Source of the DNA: Nitrospiria bacterium | Lineage (GTDB): Bacteria > Nitrospirota > Nitrospiria > JACQBZ01 | NCBI GenBank assembly: GCA_035498035.1 | Contig: DATKAN010000010.1 | Span: 1-64,000 of the forward strand | Direction of reading: 5' to 3' | Length of the DNA: 64,000 bases | Part shown: positions 58,084 to 64,000 of the stretch, piece after piece | Layout: the number at the start of each line of letters is the position of its first letter | Numbering within the stretch: the stretch's first letter is position 1 | The notes under the pieces: generated by a model | The model's database searches: none | Told to the model about the DNA's origin: nothing | What the model saw: only the letters and a program-made list of their open reading frames with translations | Translations under genes and position numbers: made by a program

Positions 58084-58404
58084 TCATGGAAAAAGACTGG
58101 TCAGTACGGCGTGATATTTATCTTCGGTCATTTTCTCAAACTGAACACCCACCATGTAAAGCGCTCCGGCCCGGGAGGTCCAGGCCACCTTGGCCTCGAA
58201 TTCTTCTTCCTGGCCCTCCTGACCTTTCAATAAAACCGCGATGCGGAGTTTTTGGCCCGTCCGGGTCTTCTTACCCAGATAGATCCCGATGCCGCCCCGG
58301 CTGATATTGGCCAGATACCCTTCCACAAAATTTGGTTCGCCCGGCAACCAGACCCGGACCATCCCCATGATGGTCATCCGAAGATTCCGTCGTCGTTCTT
58401 TCAT
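58084..58404 (-). CDS. PilZ-domain c-di-GMP-binding protein
   Basis: A 106-residue PilZ protein with both c-di-GMP motifs: RRRNLR near residue 5 and NISRGGIGIYL near 38. The barrel continues TGQKLRIAVLLKGQEGQEEEFEAKVAWTSRAGALYMVGVQFEKM. ATG 58404 has AGGAGG upstream; the frame extends to 58512 and overlaps the comM 3' end. It probably regulates a partner protein in response to c-di-GMP made by the GGDEF proteins. Confidence 0.87.
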   Translation of the reverse strand: MKERRRNLRMTIMGMVRVWLPGEPNFVEGYLANISRGGIGIYLGKKTRTGQKLRIAVLLKGQEGQEEEFEAKVAWTSRAGALYMVGVQFEKMTEDKYHAVLTSLFP

Positions 58405-58432
58405 GCCCCTCCTTTCGCGCCGCACGCCCTCG

Positions 58433-59965
58433 TCATACCAGGCCCCGCCGATCGAGGGTGCGGTACTGGATCGCCTCGGAGACATGCGACGGCTCAATCC
58501 GTTCCTTGGCATCCAGATCGGCGATCGTCCGGGCGACCTTCAAGATCCGATTGTAGGCCCGGGCCGACAGGCCCAGCTTGTTCATCGCCAGCTCGATCAG
58601 TTTCCGTCCGTCGTCATCGAGGCCGCAATGCTTTTTGAGTTGCCGCGGCCGCAGCTGCGCGTTGCAGTAAATCCCGTCATTTTGATACCGCTCCTGCTGG
58701 CCCCGCCGCGCGTGGCTGACCCGTTTGCGGAGGGTGGTCGAATCCTCCCGCACCCGCTCCGCGGACAGATCCCGAAACGGAACCGCCGGCACCTCCACAT
58801 GGATATCGATTCGGTCGAGCAAGGGGCCGGAGACCCTGGCGCGGTAGCGTTGGATCTGCAACGGCGTGCAGACACAGGCATGAGCGGGATCCGTGAAGAA
58901 ACCGCACGGGCAGGGATTCATCGCCGCCACCAGCATGAACTGGGCGGGATACGACAAGGAGGCGGTCGCGCGAGAGATCGTCACCCGTCCATCCTCCAGC
59001 GGCTGCCGGAGCACCTCCAGAACGTTTCTCCGGAATTCCGGCAGTTCATCCAAGAACAGCACGCCGTTGTGGGCCAGGCTGACCTCTCCGGGTTTGGGCA
59101 CGTGGCCGCCGCCGATGAGACCGGCGTCAGAAATCGTATGGTGCGGGGAGCGGAACGGACGGGTCGCGAGCAGGGGCTGCCGTTCGGGCAGCAGGCCGGC
59201 GACGGAATGGACCTGGGTCGTCTCGATGGCCTCGTCGAAATTCATGGCGGGCAAAATCGACGGCAAGCGCTTCGCGAGCATCGTCTTCCCCGAACCGGGC
59301 GGGCCGATCATCAAAAGATTATGGCCGCCGGCGGCCGCCACCTCGAGGGCCCGCTTGGCGTGCTCCTGGCCCTTCACGTCCATGAAGTCATCGCCGTAGA
59401 CGGCCTTCTCCGAAAAAATTTCCTGAAGATTCACCGTGACGGGGACCAGGGACTGATTCCGGTTCAAAAACTCCACGACCTGGGGCAGCGTATCCGCGCC
59501 GTAGACCTGGATGCCCTCCACCACGGCCGCCTCGTTCGCATTTTCATTCGGAAGAATCAGGCCCCGCAGTCCGGCCTCCTTCACGGCGACCGCGATCGAC
59601 AGGGCTCCACGGATGGACTTGACGCGGCCGTCGAGGGACAGCTCCCCCACGACGAGATAATCCCGCACCGACTCCGGTCCCAGGACCTCTTCGGCCACCA
59701 GAACCCCGAGGGCCATCGGCAGGTCAAAGGCCGATCCTTCTTTCTTGACATCGGCCGGGGCCAGGTTCACCGTGATTTTCTTCACCGGAAAATTAAAGCC
59801 GGTGTTCTTGAGCGCGGCCCGGACGCGATCCTTGCTTTCCTTGATCGCGGTGTCCGGCAGGCCCACGATCGTGAACATCGGGAGACCCAAGGCCACGTCC
59901 AGTTCCACATCCACAAGAATGGCGTCGAGGCCTAAAATGGCGCTGCTCCGTATTTTGGCGATCAT
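58433..59965 (-). CDS. comM: YifB/ComM-type Mg-chelatase-like AAA+ ATPase
   Basis: A 510-residue protein: N-terminal Lon-protease-like domain ([49 protein letters not shown]), AAA+ with Walker [22 protein letters not shown] and Walker [12 protein letters not shown], zinc-finger-like [15 protein letters not shown], and [18 protein letters not shown] near the C-terminus. ComM helps branch migration in natural transformation in some species. ATG 59965 has GGGAGGGAA upstream; the longer frame to 60007 lacks a better site. Confidence 0.92.
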   Translation of the reverse strand: MIAKIRSSAILGLDAILVDVELDVALGLPMFTIVGLPDTAIKESKDRVRAALKNTGFNFPVKKITVNLAPADVKKEGSAFDLPMALGVLVAEEVLGPESVRDYLVVGELSLDGRVKSIRGALSIAVAVKEAGLRGLILPNENANEAAVVEGIQVYGADTLPQVVEFLNRNQSLVPVTVNLQEIFSEKAVYGDDFMDVKGQEHAKRALEVAAAGGHNLLMIGPPGSGKTMLAKRLPSILPAMNFDEAIETTQVHSVAGLLPERQPLLATRPFRSPHHTISDAGLIGGGHVPKPGEVSLAHNGVLFLDELPEFRRNVLEVLRQPLEDGRVTISRATASLSYPAQFMLVAAMNPCPCGFFTDPAHACVCTPLQIQRYRARVSGPLLDRIDIHVEVPAVPFRDLSAERVREDSTTLRKRVSHARRGQQERYQNDGIYCNAQLRPRQLKKHCGLDDDGRKLIELAMNKLGLSARAYNRILKVARTIADLDAKERIEPSHVSEAIQYRTLDRRGLV

Positions 59966-60031
59966 GCTTCCCTCCCCAAGCGGACGTCCCGCAGGGCTCT
60001 CTATCAAGCGCCTGCTTCTGTAACGTCCGGT

Positions 60032-61579
60032 TTATGGTTTCGTCCGCACGACAACGGTCCGACCGGCCAGGTCGCCCAGACGTTGCCAACGGTCGGTGAC
60101 GGCGAGGCTGATCAGCCCCACCCAGTAGAATAAGATCCCGTCCGCCAGGCGCAGGAGATTGCGGATTACGGACTGCCACATCGTGCAGGGTTTTAGATCC
60201 TGTCCCATCACCGCGATCCCGCAGAGCCGTTTGCCGACGGTCTGCCCCCAGAACCCTTCGGCCAGGCCATGATAGACAAGAAGCATGAACCCGGCGATCA
60301 ATAAACCCGTCCCGGTTTCATTCAAAAAATGCGCGATGGGATTGGAGGATAGCAGGCTTTCCGGATCGAGCCGGGATCGAATGACGATCCATGCCGGGAC
60401 GAGAATCAGCGCGGCATCGAACGCCTCGGCCAGAAACCGCTGCCCGATCGACGCAAAGCGGATACCCGGAGTCTTCGGCATGGGTTTCCAGTACGTCAGC
60501 GCGAACATCAAACCCACCGTGGCCAGCGTAACCATCACGAAAAAAAGCCACAACACCCGGTCCAGATAGCCGAGCATGGTCTGTCCCAGATCGCCTCCCA
60601 TCAAAAGAACGGATCGTTCCGGGGCGCCGTCCTCCCAGGAGACATCCTCCATCTTGATACCGGCATTGATCATAAGATGCGGTTTGCCCTGCAGGAGGAA
60701 TGCCGATAACTCCAGAAGACCGTCCGGAGCGGGCCGCACGATATCCTTCTCCCCATGCCACCCGCTTCCATCCCAAACCTTTAAACCGATCGGATGGGAT
60801 TTCGGGGAACCGTTGGCCGGTGCCGGTCCCGTGACCGGAACATTCCAAATGTAGATTCGATCGGAGAACGACAGGGCATCGAAGCCTTCGAGCTGTCCAA
60901 ACACCCCTCCCAACGATTCGACGCGACCCGGGTGTTCCCCATCCAATACCCAACGATAAAGAGTGTGGTCTTTTAGCCAGAAATAATTGACCTTGTCATC
61001 AAGGATCAGCAGGCGGGACGGACATTGTTCCGAGCAAAAGAGGTTCTGATCGTTCGGATCGGTCGCAATCGGCATGGGCCGTTCCCAGACGTCACGGGTG
61101 TAAGACGTCAGAGAGAAATCCTTCCCGAGGCGGCTGAGGACAAAGAGCTGCTCCGGTACCGTCCCGACAACCGGGTCGTCACCGATCCAGGGGGCGTCAA
61201 ACCGCAGCCATTCCTTGCCGTCGAAGACGCGGTACGTCCCCTCACTGAAGAACCAGAGCTTGTCCGAGAAGGCGACCACGGATTGAAAGGGCTTGATTTC
61301 CGATTCCCCCTGCATCCGATCCTCCTCCACCGTATTCATCCACCGGCTCTCTTTGGACGGATCGGCCGATGAATCGCGCCGGATCAGGAAAAGATAAATC
61401 CGATTTCCCAGACCGGCGGCCTGAAGGTTATAGACCGGAGCCGGGAGTTGCGGGACAGGAATGCGGTGAAATAAATCCAGATAGACTCCGGCCGTCAGCA
61501 GTCCGATGAGCACGGCCGATCCAAGCGGGATGGACAGGCGGCGGCTCCAGAAGCGAACTTGATCCCGGTGATCCGTCAT
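60032..61579 (-). CDS. RDD-family membrane protein with large extracytoplasmic domain
   Basis: A 515-residue protein: one N-terminal helix (LGSAVLIGLLTAGVYLDLF), a long extracytoplasmic region to about residue 330 made of repeated strand motifs with Trp (IYLFLIRRD, LWFFSEGTYRVFDGKEWLRFD, DRIYIWNVPVTG), suggestive of a beta-propeller, then helices and an RDD domain (IRFASIGQRFLAEAFDAALILVPAWIVI, GQTVGKRLCGIAVMGQDLKP). Expressed from a promoter TTGCAA-17-TATAAT at 61612-61640. Transported substrate or ligand unknown. Confidence 0.8.
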   Translation of the reverse strand: MTDHRDQVRFWSRRLSIPLGSAVLIGLLTAGVYLDLFHRIPVPQLPAPVYNLQAAGLGNRIYLFLIRRDSSADPSKESRWMNTVEEDRMQGESEIKPFQSVVAFSDKLWFFSEGTYRVFDGKEWLRFDAPWIGDDPVVGTVPEQLFVLSRLGKDFSLTSYTRDVWERPMPIATDPNDQNLFCSEQCPSRLLILDDKVNYFWLKDHTLYRWVLDGEHPGRVESLGGVFGQLEGFDALSFSDRIYIWNVPVTGPAPANGSPKSHPIGLKVWDGSGWHGEKDIVRPAPDGLLELSAFLLQGKPHLMINAGIKMEDVSWEDGAPERSVLLMGGDLGQTMLGYLDRVLWLFFVMVTLATVGLMFALTYWKPMPKTPGIRFASIGQRFLAEAFDAALILVPAWIVIRSRLDPESLLSSNPIAHFLNETGTGLLIAGFMLLVYHGLAEGFWGQTVGKRLCGIAVMGQDLKPCTMWQSVIRNLLRLADGILFYWVGLISLAVTDRWQRLGDLAGRTVVVRTKP

Positions 61580-61611
61580 AATATTATAATAGCCCCTCCG
61601 AAGGAATTCTC

Positions 61612-61640
61612 ATTATAAGAAGTTCCAATCCGGTTTGCAA
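61612..61640 (-). promoter_or_regulatory. promoter of the RDD gene
   Basis: On the minus strand TTGCAA (61640-61635) and TATAAT (61617-61612) with a 17-bp spacer; the predicted leader is about 25-30 nt and contains GGAGGGG. Confidence 0.65.
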
Positions 61641-61698
61641 TCTTGACCCCGGCCGGAAAGGGGCTCATCGGCGGATTCGAATATGCACTCCGGCGGGG

Positions 61699-62394
61699 TC
61701 ACCGGTAAAAAATCCAGAGGGCGGAATAAACCAGAATGACTTCGACGGCATGGGCCGCCATGGTGGAGAACAGGCTCCGGGTCCGGAGAATAAGCCCGCC
61801 CCATATCAAACCGTCCGTCAGCGCCAGCCAGTGATACCCCCGAAAGACCGTCATCATAAACGGGTCCCGGGAAAAGGCCACGGCCGATACGATCACGGCG
61901 AGAACAGGTCCGTACGCTTTGTCCCCCCCCATCGCGGCCAGTCGTCCCAGAAGGAACCCTCGGAAGTTCACCTCGACCAACACGGCGATCAGGACTATGC
62001 CCCATGGGACCATCAACGCAAACGGCATGCGCGCATGCGGCGTGTCACGCAGAAAATCAAAACTGTATCCCAGCCATGGAGTCAGTTTAACAATGACCCA
62101 CAAATTGACAAGTCCGGTGAGACAGCCCACAAGTGAACCCACCCGCAGGCTTCCCGCCAGGTGACGCGTGACGATGAAAAGACCATCCAGACGACGGGTG
62201 TTGACGGCCGACCACACCGCGAGGCAGGCATAGGCGACGCCTTGAGGAACCAGCGTCGACCATAACGACGCGGGGAGCGCGGAGGACCAAATCGAGTAGG
62301 TAACGGTGAAGACGATTGGAATGACGGCCAGGCCGCTCCACCGTTCATTCCCGGGCCGGATAACCGTGGCTTTCGAAGATGAATCGAGCCGCAA
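61699..62394 (-). CDS. CPBP-like intramembrane protein, degenerate motif 1
   Basis: A 231-residue membrane protein with about six helices. VLVEVNFRGFLLGRL corresponds to CPBP (Abi/Rce1-like) motif 1 EExxxR, but the first Glu is Val. VSAVAFSRDPF and the late STMAAHAVEVILVYS correspond to motifs 2 and 3, where the His of motif 3 is kept and the motif-2 Phe-x-x-His is not clear. Protease activity is therefore doubtful. The frame begins with TTG 62394. It follows the zinc-ribbon gene by 47 bases. Confidence 0.7.
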   Translation of the reverse strand: MRLDSSSKATVIRPGNERWSGLAVIPIVFTVTYSIWSSALPASLWSTLVPQGVAYACLAVWSAVNTRRLDGLFIVTRHLAGSLRVGSLVGCLTGLVNLWVIVKLTPWLGYSFDFLRDTPHARMPFALMVPWGIVLIAVLVEVNFRGFLLGRLAAMGGDKAYGPVLAVIVSAVAFSRDPFMMTVFRGYHWLALTDGLIWGGLILRTRSLFSTMAAHAVEVILVYSALWIFYR

Positions 62395-62441
62395 ATCCGA
62401 CGTCGTATCGGCTTCGGATTTTGATCGAGCGTCGGCGATGT

Positions 62442-62603
62442 CTACTCCCCGCCGGCGATATCGGCCTTACAGTCGGCGCAGATCGTCATGATATCCGTCC
62501 CGGAGTAGACCGGGAAGAATTTCTCGGCCTCCTGCCCGCAGACGTCGCAAGTCCGGGGAGGAAGAACGGAGGGACTGAATCGCTGGGACGGATCCTGGTT
62601 CAT
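62442..62603 (-). CDS. 53-residue zinc-ribbon protein
   Basis: A small protein starting MNQDPSQRFSPSVLPPRTCD with Cys19-x2-Cys22 and Cys42-x2-Cys45, a four-Cys zinc ribbon, ending IAGGE. Its ATG overlaps the stop of the DsrE gene upstream (ATGA at 62603-62600), which marks translational coupling and supports that the gene is real. It may bind or scaffold sulfur-relay proteins, or use its thiols itself. Confidence 0.75.
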   Translation of the reverse strand: MNQDPSQRFSPSVLPPRTCDVCGQEAEKFFPVYSGTDIMTICADCKADIAGGE

Positions 62604-63031
62604 ATATATAGAACGGTCTCGGCGCCCTTCACCATCGTCAGCACCTGGGGCAGCCCCCAGACATCGTCGATCAGGGAATCTTTTCGGGCATCCTGGGCTG
62701 TTTTGTCGATATCCATGTACTCCAAACCGGCGCTGCAGACGATTACTTTCGCCCCGATTCCACGGGCCTCCCGGAACATTTCGCTGATGGGGGGTACTTT
62801 TTTCTCCTTCATGAGCTGAGTGATTTTATGGCTCCAGGACTGGTACTCGACCGGAAAATCGGAATGGTCCAACTGGCCCGAGTAGAATTTCTTCAAGGCC
62901 CAGAAAAACAGGATGATATAAACTTCGCTTCCCATCGCGGCCGCTGTCAGGGCGATCGTGGCCGTCTGGTACAGTTTATCATAGGTGCCGCTGTGGGCAA
63001 AGATGACGAATTTTCCCTTTTCTTGTTTCAT
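62600..63031 (-). CDS. DsrE-family sulfur-relay protein
   Basis: A 143-residue protein with the DsrE/F fold: GKFVIFAHSGTYDKLYQTATIALTAAAMGSEVYIILFFWAL at the N-terminus and AKVIVCSAGLEYMDID with the conserved Cys near residue 98. DsrE-like proteins accept and pass persulfide sulfur. ATG 63031 is chosen; the upstream frame runs through an intergenic structured repeat. Overlaps the zinc-ribbon gene downstream. Confidence 0.83.
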   Translation of the reverse strand: MKQEKGKFVIFAHSGTYDKLYQTATIALTAAAMGSEVYIILFFWALKKFYSGQLDHSDFPVEYQSWSHKITQLMKEKKVPPISEMFREARGIGAKVIVCSAGLEYMDIDKTAQDARKDSLIDDVWGLPQVLTMVKGAETVLYI

Positions 63032-63054
63032 GCCAGGCAGGATAACAGACCCCC

Positions 63055-63180
63055 ACGGGCAAGTCAATTCGCCGGAGTGTGGGAATTTCACCAGCGAGCA
63101 CGGCGAGCGAGAGGGGGAGGACTTCGGCGAGCTCAGTCGAGCGGCTTTCCCGGTGAAAGCGAGGATCGGGCCTTGCCCGT
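63055..63180. repeat. nested inverted repeat between the two DsrE genes
   Basis: ACGGGCAAG (63055-63063) pairs with CTTGCCCGT (63172-63180), and TTTCACC (63086-63092) with GGTGAAA (63152-63158), forming a long imperfect palindrome. Directly followed by the stem-loop repeat at 63194-63232. It lies in the transcribed region between DsrE2 and DsrE. Confidence 0.6.
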
Positions 63181-63193
63181 CCGAGCGCGGGGT

Positions 63194-63232
63194 GTGGGGG
63201 CATCGGAGGAGCGAAGCCCGCACGGGCCCCAC
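63194..63232. repeat. stem-loop repeat of the GNGGGGGC family, copy 2 (inverted)
   Basis: GTGGGGGC (63194-63201) pairs with GCCCCAC (63226-63232). Its reverse complement matches the copy at 63870-63917, including CCCGTGCGG, CTCCGATGCCCCCAC and the following ACCCCGCG. The two copies therefore flank the DsrE2 gene in inverted orientation. Confidence 0.65.
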
Positions 63233-63263
63233 AGATAATGACGGTGACGTGAGCCCCTAAAAA

Positions 63264-63851
63264 TCAGATAAACAATGTGATATCGGCCTCGCCGGCATAC
63301 TCGAGAAAAGTTGCCGCCCCGACCGGATCCGGGAGTCCGTCGATCAGATCCTCTTTCTTCAAGTTGAACATTTCCATTGCCATCTGGCAGGGCCACAGTT
63401 TGACTCCCGTCTCGAGCGCGATCTGCATGAGCTCCGGGACCGTGGCAATCTTTTTCTTCTTGATCTCCCGCTTCATCATGAAGGTCGCAAGGGATGTCAT
63501 TCCCGGAAGGACGCTCACGATGTTGGGCATGGCCACCGGCATGGCCGGGTTTCCCAACGGCACAACCTTAAGCGAATCCTGATTGCCCTTTTTAAGGATG
63601 TTCAGGCCGAAAAATGAAAAATAAACGCCGGCTTCCATGTCCAGCGCGGCCGCGGTCGTGGCCAGGATCAGGGCCGCATAGGCGGTTTCGATCGTTCCCT
63701 TCGAGACCACCGCGATCGCCAGGCGCTTCCGTCGGCTTTCCTTTTCCTTTTTAAGTTTTTCCGCCACCAGCGCCTCGACGCGCCGATCGAGGATCTCCTT
63801 GACTTTTGCCTCGATCAGGTCGTTCAGGCTCTTATCGAGAGTGGTTGACAT
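63264..63851 (-). CDS. DsrE2-type (DsrE/F/H-like) sulfur-relay protein
   Basis: A 195-residue protein: an N-terminal coiled coil (about 8-42, LIEAKVKEILDRRVEALVAEKLKKEKESRRK) followed by a DsrE-like domain (LAIAVVSKGTIETAYAALILATTAAALDMEAGVYFSFFGLNIL, VLPGMTSLATFMMKREIKKKKIATVPELMQIALETGVKLWPCQMAMEMF). The Cys in WPCQMAM is the usual persulfide site. DsrE2 is commonly next to TusA, and the gene upstream (window edge) ends like TusA. ATG 63851 with AAGGAG upstream. Confidence 0.88.
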   Translation of the reverse strand: MSTTLDKSLNDLIEAKVKEILDRRVEALVAEKLKKEKESRRKRLAIAVVSKGTIETAYAALILATTAAALDMEAGVYFSFFGLNILKKGNQDSLKVVPLGNPAMPVAMPNIVSVLPGMTSLATFMMKREIKKKKIATVPELMQIALETGVKLWPCQMAMEMFNLKKEDLIDGLPDPVGAATFLEYAGEADITLFI

Positions 63852-63869
63852 CTTAAATCTCCTTTATAG

Positions 63870-63917
63870 GTGGGGGCCCGTGCGGATGAGACTTACAACG
63901 TCCTCCGATGCCCCCAC
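63870..63917. repeat. stem-loop repeat of the GNGGGGGC family, copy 3
   Basis: GTGGGGGC (63870-63877) pairs perfectly with GCCCCCAC (63910-63917). Compared with copy 1 the second stem pair changes from C-G to T-A on both arms, so pairing is kept. It lies between the TusA-like fragment and DsrE2. A second hairpin (CGCGGC with GCCGCG near 63930-63945) follows. Confidence 0.65.
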
Positions 63918-63954
63918 ACCCCGCGCCTCTCGCGGCACAGCCGCGAACCGGCTC

Positions 63955-64000
63955 TTACTTGGCCTTTCGGATATAAAATTGAAACAAGCCGTCGGCCTGC
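63955..64000 (-). CDS. C-terminal fragment, probably TusA-family
   Basis: Only the last 15 codons are in the window: QADGLFQFYIRKAK then TAA (63957-63955). The FYIRKAK ending resembles the last strand of TusA-like sulfurtransferases, and TusA commonly precedes DsrE2, but the evidence is short. The gene continues past the window edge. Confidence 0.45.
   Translation of the reverse strand, partial: QADGLFQFYIRKAK

Overview
The window reads as a chromosome segment of a Gram-negative, GC-rich bacterium, most likely of the phylum Nitrospirota. It encodes outer-membrane and LPS-core functions (phospholipase A, OmpW-like barrel, gmhA, hldC, SurA-like chaperones) together with a complete Pup-proteasome system (arc, dop, pup, prcB, prcA, pafA), a pairing rare outside Actinobacteria but known in Nitrospirota. 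The assignment is inference from gene content. I found no rRNA, tRNA, CRISPR array, transposase or phage gene.

Layout. 0-4 kb: envelope genes (BrkB-type protein, phospholipase A, intradiol dioxygenase, OmpW-like barrel), with three copies of a repeat made of a consensus sigma70 promoter plus a hairpin leader. 3.8-6.7 kb: two AT-richer lipoprotein genes, one with HExxH and TPR repeats, separated by copies of a short GC-rich intergenic repeat that also occurs near 7.4 and 10.3 kb. 6.9-14 kb: small accessory proteins, a gluzincin-like peptidase, ettA, and a SIMPL/DUF2007/DUF4395/HbpS run. 14-16 kb: NlpC/P60 lipoprotein and GGDEF-EAL protein. 16-26.6 kb: hemL, gmhA, a deoxyhypusine-synthase-like gene and hldC (the last two flanked by ~99-bp palindromic repeats), mfd, and three parvulin-type chaperones.

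26.7-29.2 kb: a c-di-GMP operon with a MerR-GGDEF fusion whose catalytic motif is lost but whose inhibitory-site RxxD remains, a small membrane protein, and a GGDEF protein with a degenerate HD-GYP domain. 29.4-34 kb: engB, a TPR protein, peptide-ABC ATPases, a thioesterase and an unknown gene. 34.1-44.4 kb: an 11-gene minus-strand run, thiS-thiG-thiE-arc-dop-pup-prcB-prcA-pafA-M23-thiD, headed by a promoter, a TPP riboswitch with an expanded P3a helix and an intrinsic terminator; a second promoter in the 3' end of thiE can drive the proteasome genes. 44.5-51.2 kb: peptide-ABC permeases, DUF1499 protein, M1 aminopeptidase, and the peptide-binding protein on the opposite strand. 51.2-55 kb: gap-pgk-tpiA-secG, with a 124-bp palindromic element lying over the 5' end of tpiA. 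55-64 kb: PBP1A, two PilZ proteins, ComM, an RDD protein, a CPBP-like protein, and a sulfur-relay cluster (TusA-like fragment, DsrE2, DsrE, a 53-residue zinc ribbon).

Themes: c-di-GMP signalling (GGDEF-EAL, GGDEF/degenerate HD-GYP, MerR-GGDEF, two PilZ proteins), peptide turnover and uptake (proteasome, several peptidases, split peptide transporter), leaderless expression (four genes with consensus promoters ending 7-14 nt before the start codon) and several families of structured intergenic repeats.
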